From the NCBI RefSeq assembly GCF_022637395.1, contig NZ_CP093337.1:3060501-3124500 (forward strand): a stretch of 64,000 nucleotides of DNA. The letters are read 5' to 3'. The DNA comes from Shinella sp. H4-D48 (GTDB lineage Bacteria; Pseudomonadota; Alphaproteobacteria; Rhizobiales; Rhizobiaceae). The first letter of the stretch is position 1. Each line of letters starts with the position of its first letter. Positions 35,478 through 44,339 of this stretch are shown here, piece by piece. The notes beneath the pieces were generated by a model that was given only the letters and a program-made list of their open reading frames with translations, was not told where the DNA came from and did not search any database. The translations under genes and the position numbers were made by a program.

Positions 35478-36383
35478 ATGGACTCCAAACGACTCGGCTA
35501 TGTTTTCACCCTGCTCGCAATCCTGATCTTCAGCCTTCAGGATGCCATTTCAAAACATCTCGGCGGCCTCTATTCGCCTATCTTCATCGCCATGTTGCGC
35601 TTCTGGGCGTTCGCGGGCTTCGCCTTGATCATGGCCGCGCGCAGCTCGGGCGGGGTGGGGGTCGCCATCCGGTCCAAACGTCCATTCCTCCAGATTCTGC
35701 GCGGCACGCTGCTCGCCCTCCAGATCGTCGTCGTCATCACGGCCTTCAACGTCGTCGGCCTTGCGCACACGCAGGCAATCCTGGCGTCCGGACCGATCTT
35801 CGTCGCGCTCCTGTCCATGCCGCTGCTTGGTGAGCGCGTGGGCTGGCGGCGCTGGACGTCGATCTCGGTGGGCCTCGTGGGCGTGCTGATCATCGTGAAC
35901 CCCACGGACAGCGCGTTCAACTCCAGCGTCCTCATGCCGCTGGCGGCCGCGCTGATGTTTGCGCTCTATGCGATCACGACACGCCTTGCCAGCCGAGACG
36001 ATTCCTCTCTGACGAGCTTTCTCTATACCGGCCTTGCCGGCGCCGCGGCGCTTTCGCTGATCGGCCCCTTCTTCTGGGTCGATCTTGCACCCGTCGACTG
36101 GCTCTGGATGGGGCTCTTGTGTGTGACCGGCATTTCCAGCCATTACTTCCTCATCCGCGCCTACGACCTGCTCAATGCTGCCGCCGTGCAGCCCCTCACC
36201 TATCTCCAGGTGGTCATGGCGGCGATCATCGGCGTCTCCGTCTTCGGCGAAACCTTGAATGTGAACATGGTCCTGGGCTCCGCCATCGTGGTGAGCGCCG
36301 GCATTTTCACCGTCTGGCGCGAGAGCGTCGTAGCCAGGCGCACCGCAGCGGAAAACCGCGCCAGACACGAAAAAGGAATATAA
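35478..36383 (+). CDS. DMT superfamily transporter (EamA domains)
   Basis: The 301-residue inner-membrane protein has ten hydrophobic helices in two EamA repeats. Typical parts are the opening YVFTLLAILIFSLQDAISKHL, the end of the first repeat with LLSMPLLGERVGWRRW, and of the second with YLQVVMAAIIGVSVFGE. The family exports or imports small metabolites; the substrate is not predictable. The start at MDSKRLGY is set at the usual place before the first helix, though the ribosome-binding site is weak. It diverges from the CHASE3 kinase cassette. Confidence 0.92.
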   Translation: MDSKRLGYVFTLLAILIFSLQDAISKHLGGLYSPIFIAMLRFWAFAGFALIMAARSSGGVGVAIRSKRPFLQILRGTLLALQIVVVITAFNVVGLAHTQAILASGPIFVALLSMPLLGERVGWRRWTSISVGLVGVLIIVNPTDSAFNSSVLMPLAAALMFALYAITTRLASRDDSSLTSFLYTGLAGAAALSLIGPFFWVDLAPVDWLWMGLLCVTGISSHYFLIRAYDLLNAAAVQPLTYLQVVMAAIIGVSVFGETLNVNMVLGSAIVVSAGIFTVWRESVVARRTAAENRARHEKGI

Positions 36384-36477
36384 TCCTTTTTTCTTTACTC
36401 GAAAAACGTCCTTCGCTATAGTCCGCCTCATCGGACTGGCTTTGGCTGGTCCAACGCCTTGGCAGGGTTTTCGCAGT

Positions 36478-37140
36478 ATGTTTTCCCATGACCGGATATG
36501 GGCGGCGATCGACGCCCTCGCCGAGCGAAATCGTCTTTCCCCGTCCGGGCTTGCCCGCCGCGCCGGGCTCGATCCGACATCCTTCAACAAGTCGAAGCGG
36601 CAGGGGGCCGACGGTCGCCAGCGCTGGCCCTCGACGGAATCCATCGCCAAGGTGCTGGACGCGACATCCGCGACCATCGATGAGTTCTTCGCGCTGGGCG
36701 ATACGGGCCGCGACAGCGGCCTGCCGCAGGGCGCCTTTCCGCCGCAAACCGGCACGATACCGCTGCTCGGCTTCGCACAGGCCGGTGCCGGCGGCTTTTT
36801 CGACGATGGCGGCTTTCCCGCCGGCCAGGGCTGGGATGTGGTGGAATTCCCTGCCTCTCCAGACCGAAAGCCCGGCGTCTATGCGCTCGAGGTACAGGGC
36901 GACAGCATGCTGCCCCTCTACCGCGACGGCGATATCCTGATCGTCGAGCCGGGTGCGCAGGTGCGCCGGGGCGACCGGGTGGTCGTCAAGACACGGGAGG
37001 GCGAGGTCATGGCCAAGATGCTCCACCGCCAGAGCCCGCGCGCCATCGAACTCCTGTCGCTCAACCCCGAACATCCGAACCGCAGTTTCGACATGGAAGA
37101 GGTCGACTGGATCGCCCGCATCATCTGGGCGAGCCAGTAG
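36478..37140 (+). CDS. HTH repressor with S24 (LexA/CI-type) peptidase domain
   Basis: The 220-residue protein has an N-terminal helix-turn-helix (about 5-70, LSPSGLARRAGLDPTSFNKSK) and a C-terminal S24 self-cleavage domain. The catalytic serine is S143 in VQGDSMLPLY and the lysine is K180 in VMAKMLHRQ. An AQAGAGG segment (101-107) offers the Ala-Gly cleavage site. It is not LexA itself, which has a different N-terminus, and it resembles CI-like repressors conserved in rhizobia away from prophages. No phage gene is near. Cleavage under DNA damage is expected by family; targets are unknown. Confidence 0.92.
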   Translation: MFSHDRIWAAIDALAERNRLSPSGLARRAGLDPTSFNKSKRQGADGRQRWPSTESIAKVLDATSATIDEFFALGDTGRDSGLPQGAFPPQTGTIPLLGFAQAGAGGFFDDGGFPAGQGWDVVEFPASPDRKPGVYALEVQGDSMLPLYRDGDILIVEPGAQVRRGDRVVVKTREGEVMAKMLHRQSPRAIELLSLNPEHPNRSFDMEEVDWIARIIWASQ

Positions 37141-37148
37141 CCGCCGCC

Positions 37149-38030
37149 TCACCCTCCGTAGAGGTTTATGGGAAAATAGCGCAGGTAGATTTCCTGCAGG
37201 CGGCCGCTGCGCGACAGAGCCAGCAGAGCGTGATCCATGGCCCCGGCCAGGGCTTCGTCCTCCTTGCGGACCATGATCGTCAGCCCCTCGCCAAGGAACA
37301 TCTCGGAAAGATAGGGGCCATCGAACAGGCGGCAGCAACCGGCCGATTCCGAACCGCTCGTCCAGAACGCGAGCTGCATGCCGTCACCAAAGACCGCATC
37401 GACCTTACCGTCCTTCAATGCCGCAAGCAGGGCCGCGCGATCGGGGAAGGCCTGCGCCGTCACTCGGGGAAAGAAGGCCTTCAGCATGGCCTCATGGGTG
37501 CTTGCCGCAACGACCCCCACGGCCTTGCCGTCGAGCGCCGCCGCCGTTTCACCTGATGGCAACCGCGCCTTTGCGACAGCAAAACGGGCTGGAAGGCGCA
37601 TGAACGGACGCGAGAAGGCAAAGCGCTTGCGCAGGTCCGCCGTCACCGCGACGCCAGCCACGATGGCCTCGCCGTTGCCGTCGCGCAGCGCCGTTTCAAG
37701 TTCCGGGAAAGTCACAGCCTGAATCTGGCATTTATCGGTAAGCTGCAATTCGCGGCAGATCTCGCGCACGAGATCGACATGAAAGCCGGCGAGCTTGCCC
37801 GTCTGGTCGATGAAGTTGAACGGCGGAAAATCCACCGTCGTTAGGAACCGCAACCGCACGATACCCGAGAGATCCGGACGGGCGATGCGCTCGCGCGTGT
37901 CGAACAGGATCGGCAGATCGACCGCGCTGCGTTCCTGCGCAATGGCTGGCAACGGCACGGCTGCCATCATCGACAGGCAAAGCGCCAAAAGCCCTTGAAT
38001 TTTAGGGGATGAAATTTTGCGCGACGACAT
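37149..38030 (-). CDS. Periplasmic amino-acid-type solute-binding protein
   Basis: The 293-residue protein has a signal peptide (LLALCLSMMAAVPLPAIA) and a bacterial solute-binding family 3 domain. Its first strand reads VRLRFLTTVDFPPFNFIDQTGKLAGFHVDLVREIC over about 57-91, followed by an Arg-containing ADLRKRFAFSRPFM motif that usually contacts the ligand carboxylate. Family members feed polar amino-acid ABC importers or act as sensors. No permease or ATPase gene adjoins it, so it may serve a transporter encoded elsewhere. The start at MSSRKISS lacks a strong ribosome-binding site. It is divergent from the glycosyltransferase gene. Confidence 0.9.
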   Translation of the reverse strand: MSSRKISSPKIQGLLALCLSMMAAVPLPAIAQERSAVDLPILFDTRERIARPDLSGIVRLRFLTTVDFPPFNFIDQTGKLAGFHVDLVREICRELQLTDKCQIQAVTFPELETALRDGNGEAIVAGVAVTADLRKRFAFSRPFMRLPARFAVAKARLPSGETAAALDGKAVGVVAASTHEAMLKAFFPRVTAQAFPDRAALLAALKDGKVDAVFGDGMQLAFWTSGSESAGCCRLFDGPYLSEMFLGEGLTIMVRKEDEALAGAMDHALLALSRSGRLQEIYLRYFPINLYGG

Positions 38031-38086
38031 TACAATCAACTTGGGGTTACAAAAGGGGGCAGCCGTGAAAGCGGCTGCAGGGCTGC

Positions 38087-40030
38087 ATGCGACTGGCAGA
38101 ATATCCCGACGACATCGCTTTCGCCACCGCAATCGGCATCCTGCCGGCACGTCACGCAGCACGGCCGCCAAACCCATCCGTTCCATCGAAGTTCCTGACG
38201 GAAGCGCGTCTCTTCCGCAGGCTCGGGATTTCCAAGGTGCTCATATCGAACATGCTGGTGCGGGCAAACCGCAACGGCACGACTCTGGAGGCCGAACTTC
38301 TGGCCAACGGTGCGATCGTCGAAAGCACCTATTACGAGGCGCTCGCCGAAATCCTGGATCTGCCCTTTCTGCCTGAGCTCGATCCCGCGCAGGTCGAGGA
38401 TATCGCGGGCGCCGACAGCCAGCTTGTCGATCCCACCGTCGTTCGCCTGCGCCATCCCGTCCGCCCGCCGATCACCGCGATCGTGCCGAGCGCGGCGCGA
38501 CTTACCTATCTCGCGGAGCGGCTGGCGCAGTCGCCGGGACTGCGCATGACGCTTGCGGCAACGACGCCATCGGCCGTGCGGTCCGCCCTGTGGCAAGCCG
38601 GCCAAAAGCGGCGGCTGCGCGAAAGCATAGACCAGCTCTTCGGCAGCGCGCCTGAAGCGAGCGCGCGCATCACGCTGTGGGGGCGGCAGGGCTTTTATAC
38701 CGGCGCAGCGCTCACGCTGACGCTTGTTCTCGCCGTCGCAGAGCCGACAGCGGCCCTTCTTGTCCTGCACATCGTCCTCAGCTTCTTCTTCTTCGCCACG
38801 TTCTTCATCCGCCTCGTGGCGCTGGTCGCCACGAAACGGCAACAGAAACGTTTGCGCCCGGCACCGCCCGCCGGCCGTCGTCCCATCTATTCGATTTTCG
38901 TCGCCCTCTACCGGGAAGCGGCGGTCGTTCCGCAACTCATCGATACGCTGAACAGGCTTGAATGGCCGGCGAGCCGTCTCGACATCAAGCTGATCTGCGA
39001 GGCGGACGACCAGGAGACGCTCGATGCGATGGCTGCCATGCGCCTCGGGCCGCAATACGAGGTGGTGGCGGTGCCGGCGGGCCGGCCGCGCACCAAGCCT
39101 AAGGCGCTGACCTATGCGCTGGGCGCTGCGCGCGGCGAGTATCTCGTGATCTACGACGCGGAGGACCGCATCGACCCTATGCAGCTGGAGGAAGCCTGGC
39201 GCACGTTCGAGGCCAGCCCGCCGGAGACCGTCTGCCTCCAAGCGCCCCTCGTCATCACCAATGCCCGGGAAAGCTGGGTAAGCGCGCTCTTCGCGCTGGA
39301 ATATGCCGGCCTTTTTCGTGTGCTGTTGCCACGCCTTGCCGCCGCGCGCATGCCGATGCCGCTCGGCGGAACGTCGAACCATTTTCGCACGCGCGTCCTG
39401 CAGGCCGTCGGCGGCTGGGATCCGTTCAACGTCACGGAGGATGCCGATCTCGGCCTGCGTCTCTATCGGAAAGGCTATCGCTGCGGCACGCTCACCCGCC
39501 CGACCTACGAGGAGGCGCCGACAGAGGTGCATGCCTGGCTCGGCCAGCGCAGCCGGTGGTTCAAGGGCTGGCTGCAAACCTGGCTGGTGGTGATGCGGCG
39601 ACCGTCCATGCTGATCCGGGAAATGGGGCTCGGCGCCAGCATCGTCTTCCAGGTGCTGATCGGCGGGCTCATCCTGTCCTCGCTCGCCCACCCGCTGATC
39701 GTCGCCTATATCGCCCTGATCACCGGGCAGCTTCTATCGGGGCAGGCGTACAATGTGGGCGCGCTGCAACTGACACTGTTCGTCATGGATATGGCCAATA
39801 TCTTTGGCAGCTACGCCATCTTCGTCGCACTGGGACGGGCGGGCATGACGCCGCCCGAGCGGGCGGCTGTCGGCCGAAAATGGATGCTGACGCCCGTCTA
39901 CTGGCTGCTCGCCTCTCGCGCCGCCTGGCGCGCCGTTCGCGAACTGCGCAGCAATCCCTTCTTCTGGAACAAGACCGCACACCGCCCGGCGTCCGTCAAA
40001 ACCGAAGCCGCGGTCGGCACAAGCTCCTGA
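38087..40030 (+). CDS. Family 2 membrane glycosyltransferase with MshEN-like N-terminus
   Basis: The 647-residue protein has three parts. Residues ~40-150 (RRLGISKVLISNMLVRANRN, ALAEILDLPFL) look like the MshEN/GspE-N domain, a fold that can bind c-di-GMP. Two membrane helices follow (about 205-250). The GT-A catalytic domain has LICEADDQET, VIYDAEDRIDP, TEDADLG and QRSRWFKGW, the D,D,D,QxxRW set of processive enzymes. At least three more membrane helices and a basic tail close the protein. It should polymerise a sugar at the inner membrane for a surface glycan. Product and donor are unknown. The ATG has no strong ribosome-binding site, so the start is uncertain. Confidence 0.9.
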   Translation: MRLAEYPDDIAFATAIGILPARHAARPPNPSVPSKFLTEARLFRRLGISKVLISNMLVRANRNGTTLEAELLANGAIVESTYYEALAEILDLPFLPELDPAQVEDIAGADSQLVDPTVVRLRHPVRPPITAIVPSAARLTYLAERLAQSPGLRMTLAATTPSAVRSALWQAGQKRRLRESIDQLFGSAPEASARITLWGRQGFYTGAALTLTLVLAVAEPTAALLVLHIVLSFFFFATFFIRLVALVATKRQQKRLRPAPPAGRRPIYSIFVALYREAAVVPQLIDTLNRLEWPASRLDIKLICEADDQETLDAMAAMRLGPQYEVVAVPAGRPRTKPKALTYALGAARGEYLVIYDAEDRIDPMQLEEAWRTFEASPPETVCLQAPLVITNARESWVSALFALEYAGLFRVLLPRLAAARMPMPLGGTSNHFRTRVLQAVGGWDPFNVTEDADLGLRLYRKGYRCGTLTRPTYEEAPTEVHAWLGQRSRWFKGWLQTWLVVMRRPSMLIREMGLGASIVFQVLIGGLILSSLAHPLIVAYIALITGQLLSGQAYNVGALQLTLFVMDMANIFGSYAIFVALGRAGMTPPERAAVGRKWMLTPVYWLLASRAAWRAVRELRSNPFFWNKTAHRPASVKTEAAVGTSS

Positions 40031-40061
40031 AGCAAGGACAAAGAATGCAGGGAAACACGGC

Positions 40062-40135
40062 TGGAGCGGGTAGCGGGAATCGAACCCGCGCGTTCAGCTT
40101 GGGAAGCTGACAGGCTACCATTACATCATACCCGC
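40062..40135 (-). tRNA. tRNA-Gly (anticodon CCC)
   Basis: The reverse strand folds into a complete cloverleaf of 74 bases with the CCA end encoded. The acceptor stem is GCGGGTA/TACCCGC, the anticodon stem TCAGC/GCTGA encloses a loop TTCCCAA with anticodon CCC, and the T arm has the GGTTCGATTCC pattern. It reads GGG glycine codons. Confidence 0.97.
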
Positions 40136-40323
40136 AGGGCAGCGCCGAGGCCGCATCCATTCAACAGTTCGCGGATTGTGTCAAGCGAGCCGCGCCAAAC
40201 GGTCGGCCATATGAACGGATGTCCGACGAGCGAGACGAGCGGCGGCTGATTACGACAACCCTAGGTGACTGATAAACAACAAAAATCGTCCACAGCACGC
40301 CTTGTTACGAAAAGTGGTAATTT

Positions 40324-40376
40324 TGAGTCATATTTACGGCACTAAATCTTGACTCATAATTGCAAGTTTTATTATG
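40324..40376 (+). promoter_or_regulatory. Promoter and operator-like repeats before the TonB receptor
   Basis: Two direct copies of TTGA(G/C)TCATA lie 26 bases apart, centred on TGAGTCA (40324-40330) and TGACTCA (40350-40356); each core is a palindrome and contains a GANTC site. CATAAT (40355-40360) and ATTATG (40371-40376) form a further inverted repeat. TTGACT (40349-40354) and TATTAT (40370-40375), 15 bases apart, could be the promoter, so a bound regulator would block or aid RNA polymerase. Start codon at 40426. Confidence 0.45.
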
Positions 40377-40425
40377 GAAGTCCCCGAGGCGCCATGACGC
40401 CGAATTTTCCGGAGGCTTTTCAGAC

Positions 40426-43116
40426 ATGTATCCGATATCGAGGGCGCCACGTCGCGTGGCGAACGCATCCGCTTGCCTGCTTGTCGGCACGCTGGGTAGC
40501 CTGTCGGTTTCTGCGGTCAACGCTCAGGACGGCGCGTCGCAATCGGATGCACCGACAGTGCTGGAGCAGATCGTCGTCAAGCTGCGTCCGCTCTGGCTCA
40601 GCCTTGGAGGCAAGGCGACCTCGGATACGGGAACGACGTCGCTCGAGAGCGTCGTCATCCAGAACAAGTCCAACGGGTTTGGCGACGCCAACTCGATCCT
40701 GCGCAATCTTCCCAATGTTCAGTACCAGAACGATTCCGACAACGACGCCGGCGTCGATGGACAGGACATGATCAACCTGCGGCCCCTCGAAGTCTCGATC
40801 TCGGGCGCCAAAGTCTACGAGAACAATTTCATCCTGAATGGCATCGGGATCAACAATGTCACCGGGTCGCAAGAGCCCTTCGGCGGCTCGCTCGGGACGT
40901 ATGAGAACACGCCGAACATCAATGAAGTGTTCGGCCTGCATTCACAGAGCGTGTTCGTGCCTGCGGACTTCATCGACGCCGCGACCGTGATGGATAGCAA
41001 CGTCTCCGCCCGCTACGGTCAGTTTCAGGGCGGTGTGGTCGATTACACGCTCGCCAGACCCAAGACAGACAGGGTTACCGGCTCGCTCAGCTACGGCTTC
41101 GAGAGCGACAAGACGACCAGCTTCGTTCTGGGCACGAGGGACGGCCTCAATCCGCAGAACAACCCGCCACCGGAATTCTATCGCTACAAGTCCTCCGCCA
41201 GCGTCAACGTTCCGCTGACAGACAGCTGGGCGCTGATCGGACAATACAGCCAATCAGGTGCCGACACCAACAAGATCAAGGATTACCGCTACCACAGCGA
41301 GGAGGCGGAGGAGTTTTCCAAGAACAAGTTCTATCGCCTCGCCAGCAAGCACGACACCGATCTCGGCGTCTTCACGCTGGAAGGGTCCTACACCGACTAC
41401 GAACAGGAATGGGACGGCTATTTCTATCGCGACACGCAGATCATGAGCCAGAACAGGGGCTTTACAGGACAACTGCGCTGGGAAAACGACCTGACCGCCT
41501 TTGCCTTCGATCCCCTCGGGATCGCCAACGTCAAATTCGACGCCAAAGCCTATTTCAACACATCGAAGACCGTTAACGATGGCGGGGAGAACGAGACGAT
41601 CTATCGGACAGTCTGGGCCAGACCCAGCGTCAACAACAACAATCCCGCGAGTTGGTTCTATTCGACCGATCCCAGCCTCCTGTCTTGGTGCCGCGTTCCA
41701 CTCTCAGGAGGTCTGACAGGGACTGCCCAACTGTGCCGGGAAGGTGGGTACGGCAACAAGGCGCAGGGGCAGCAGGAAAACGGCTTCAAGGCGGATATCG
41801 ATGGCGATTTTCTGGCCGGGACATTCGCAACCGGCTTTGACTACCGAAGGATCGACGCCTATCGTCGGGCAGAGGAGTACACGCTCCATTCCGCGAACAG
41901 AACGCTGATCAGCACGCCTCGTGTGCCTGCTTTTGTCTGCGCTCCGGGCGACATCGCCTGCTCCTATGAGCAATATTCAAACATCAAGGTGATCACGCCA
42001 GCATATCACAACAAGGTATCCATCGAGGCGATCGATATGTATGCCGAACTCGACCAGACGTGGGACTGGTTGAACGTCAGAGCTGGTGTACATGCAAGTT
42101 ACGAGAGTTTCTTCGGCAACTTTAACGTTGCACCACGCTTGTCCGCAACGATTTTGGCGAGCGAGGATCTCTCATTTACCGCTGGCGTAAACCGCTACTA
42201 CAATGCTAACTCACTCTATTACGCTGTGCGCGACCAGCAGCCGCTCGGAAGAGCCTACAATCGCACCCATAACGCCAGCGGCATCGTTTCCGACTGGGTC
42301 GGCGCGGGTACGCAACGTTACTATACGTTTTCCGGTCTTGACCTCGACACACCCCATAACGACGAATTCACCGCCGGGGTCGACTGGACGGATCCTTGGA
42401 CCGATGGCGACATGCGTGTTCGATACGTGTACCGGCAGGGCAAAGATCAGTACCTGAAATCTCCCGATTCCACCGGCAGGGAGATGACACTGACGAATGA
42501 TGGCGATTCCGAGTACCATGGAGTATCCGTCGAATACGGAAAGACATGGGCTGTCCAGTCGGGTCACATGGAGACCGTGCGCCTTTCCGGAAGCCTGACA
42601 TGGTCGAAAGAGAGAACAACATCGAACGGATATTTCGATGATCCGACCGACACGCGGATCTGGTACAATGACCAGTCCTATTCCCTCGGTGAATTCTCTA
42701 TGGCGAGAGGGAATATGGATATTCCCGTCAGGACATCCATGGACCTGGTGACGACCTGGTTCGATGAGCGGCTGACCCTGGGTGTTTCGGGTAACCTGAA
42801 CCTATCCTACGACGGCGTCCGTAACACTGACATGCAGTGCAGCCCCTCAACCAGTGCAGCGGCCATGTGCAAGCTGCCGGCGGGATCAGAAGGTCTGGGT
42901 CTCCTGCATGACATCTACGAGGACTTCCACTTCAGGCCCGTTGCGACGATCGATCTGAATGCTTCCTACAAGGCATTCGAATCCAGCTATGGTTCGCTCG
43001 AATTCGAAATGAAGGTACAAAACGCTTTCAACGAGACGGGCAATCGGGTTGCAAAGTCCTCTCAACCCTGGATTCCCGGGCGGAGCATCTGGCTTGGCGC
43101 GAAGGCGACGTTCTGA
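40426..43116 (+). CDS. TonB-dependent outer-membrane receptor
   Basis: The 896-residue protein has a signal peptide (ACLLVGTLGSLSVSAVNA) and a plug domain with NSILRNLPNVQYQ and FGGSLGTYENTP, followed by a large beta barrel ending in the aromatic LGAKATF needed for outer-membrane insertion. Pairs of cysteines in putative outer loops (LSWC..QLC, FVC..AC, MQC..MC) suggest disulfide-bonded loops. It imports an unknown ligand, probably a metal complex, with energy from TonB. GGAGG precedes the ATG. It overlaps the di-heme peroxidase gene by one base. Its sequence is visibly poorer in G+C and uses codons unlike those of its neighbours, a hint of transfer. Confidence 0.92.
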   Translation: MYPISRAPRRVANASACLLVGTLGSLSVSAVNAQDGASQSDAPTVLEQIVVKLRPLWLSLGGKATSDTGTTSLESVVIQNKSNGFGDANSILRNLPNVQYQNDSDNDAGVDGQDMINLRPLEVSISGAKVYENNFILNGIGINNVTGSQEPFGGSLGTYENTPNINEVFGLHSQSVFVPADFIDAATVMDSNVSARYGQFQGGVVDYTLARPKTDRVTGSLSYGFESDKTTSFVLGTRDGLNPQNNPPPEFYRYKSSASVNVPLTDSWALIGQYSQSGADTNKIKDYRYHSEEAEEFSKNKFYRLASKHDTDLGVFTLEGSYTDYEQEWDGYFYRDTQIMSQNRGFTGQLRWENDLTAFAFDPLGIANVKFDAKAYFNTSKTVNDGGENETIYRTVWARPSVNNNNPASWFYSTDPSLLSWCRVPLSGGLTGTAQLCREGGYGNKAQGQQENGFKADIDGDFLAGTFATGFDYRRIDAYRRAEEYTLHSANRTLISTPRVPAFVCAPGDIACSYEQYSNIKVITPAYHNKVSIEAIDMYAELDQTWDWLNVRAGVHASYESFFGNFNVAPRLSATILASEDLSFTAGVNRYYNANSLYYAVRDQQPLGRAYNRTHNASGIVSDWVGAGTQRYYTFSGLDLDTPHNDEFTAGVDWTDPWTDGDMRVRYVYRQGKDQYLKSPDSTGREMTLTNDGDSEYHGVSVEYGKTWAVQSGHMETVRLSGSLTWSKERTTSNGYFDDPTDTRIWYNDQSYSLGEFSMARGNMDIPVRTSMDLVTTWFDERLTLGVSGNLNLSYDGVRNTDMQCSPSTSAAAMCKLPAGSEGLGLLHDIYEDFHFRPVATIDLNASYKAFESSYGSLEFEMKVQNAFNETGNRVAKSSQPWIPGRSIWLGAKATF

Positions 43117-44318
43117 TGACCCGCCCTCTGCCATTGCTGATTGCCTTCTGGGCTATTGGAACCGCGGTCGTTTTTACGGCCGCCTTCCTGGAATTCGCCA
43201 AAGGACGCGAAGCGGCCCGCGAAGAGCGTTTCGCGTTGATCGAAGCACGCGCCCTGGACCAGCGCGAACGCGTGTTGCTTGAAGCCTTCCCCAGCGATCC
43301 ATCCGACCGTGACCTGGTGATCCTGGCGGGACTGTATCGGCAGCCGGTCGAGGATTTTCCGCCGGTTTCGGTCTTTCCCGGAATAGAGGCCGAGCCGTTC
43401 GCGCCTCTCGCAATCCCGCCACGGCCCGAGGGCCTGGAACTTGAGAAAGCACAGCTCGGGTTTCGCCTGTTTCGCGACCCGATGTTATCCCGTTCGGGCC
43501 AGATTGCCTGCCAGAACTGTCATAACCGGGAACTCGGCTGGGGTGATGGCCTGCAGAGTTCCTTCGGCCATGATCGCGCCAAGGGAACGCGCAATGCGCC
43601 GCCCCTGTTCAATGCAGGGCTGCGGGCACCGCTGTTCTGGGACGGGCGGGCCGACACCCTGGAAGCCCAGGCTTTGATGCCTTTGACGGACCCACGCGAA
43701 ATGGCCAACCACGACCTCGCGTCGGTCGTCGAGCGGATCGCGCAGCGTGCCGATTATCAGGAGGCGTTTCGATCGGTTTATGGAGGTGCGCCCTCCACCG
43801 CTGAGGTCGCCGATGCGCTGGCATCCTTCCAGCGCACCCTCGAAGAGCCGACACGGCTGGACCGTTTCCTTTCAGGTCAGTATCGCGCGCTCAGCAATGA
43901 GCAGATCTGGGGCATGCATATCTTCCGCACGAAAGGCGGCTGTGCAAACTGTCACAACGGGCCTCTCCTGACGGACAACAAGTTTCATAATCTCGGGCTG
44001 TCTTTTCTCGGGCGCCCAAGGGAGGATGTCGGCCGCTACACGGTCACGAACAGCCTTCTCGATGTGGGGCGCTTCAAGACGCCAAGCCTGCGGCACATCT
44101 CCCGCACCGCGCCTTACATGCACAACGGCATTATCCGTGACCTCAGGCGTGTCGTGCGCTTCTATGAAGTCGGCGGCGGCAGGACGAGTGCGCGCAACGA
44201 GGCCGAACGCGACAATCCGCTCATGCGCTTTGCCGGCATGACGTCGCCGTTCCTGGAGCCGTTTTCACTGACCGCGCGCGAGCGCGACGCGCTGGTGGCA
44301 TTTCTGGAAGCCCTGTGA
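43116..44318 (+). CDS. Membrane-anchored di-heme cytochrome c peroxidase (MauG/CcpA family)
   Basis: The 400-residue protein begins with one hydrophobic helix (LLIAFWAIGTAVVFTAAFLEF), which should anchor it to the periplasmic face of the inner membrane. Two c-type heme sites are seen: CQNCH (132-136) and CANCH (276-280). FWDGRADTLEAQA and FKTPSLRHISRTAPYMHNG are typical of the bacterial cytochrome c peroxidase/MauG family. Such proteins reduce peroxide or oxidise a protein or small-molecule substrate. Its ATG overlaps the stop of the TonB receptor (TGATG), so both are made together and probably share one pathway, perhaps processing of an imported metallophore. Confidence 0.92.
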   Translation: MTRPLPLLIAFWAIGTAVVFTAAFLEFAKGREAAREERFALIEARALDQRERVLLEAFPSDPSDRDLVILAGLYRQPVEDFPPVSVFPGIEAEPFAPLAIPPRPEGLELEKAQLGFRLFRDPMLSRSGQIACQNCHNRELGWGDGLQSSFGHDRAKGTRNAPPLFNAGLRAPLFWDGRADTLEAQALMPLTDPREMANHDLASVVERIAQRADYQEAFRSVYGGAPSTAEVADALASFQRTLEEPTRLDRFLSGQYRALSNEQIWGMHIFRTKGGCANCHNGPLLTDNKFHNLGLSFLGRPREDVGRYTVTNSLLDVGRFKTPSLRHISRTAPYMHNGIIRDLRRVVRFYEVGGGRTSARNEAERDNPLMRFAGMTSPFLEPFSLTARERDALVAFLEAL

Positions 44319-44339
44319 GGACTGGCCAGCGTGCTTACG

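Noticed and set aside
40062-44318. Genomic island inserted at tRNA-Gly
   Set aside because: The receptor/peroxidase genes differ in composition and lie near the tRNA, but on its 5' side; islands normally enter at the 3' end. No integrase gene and no repeat of the tRNA end was seen.
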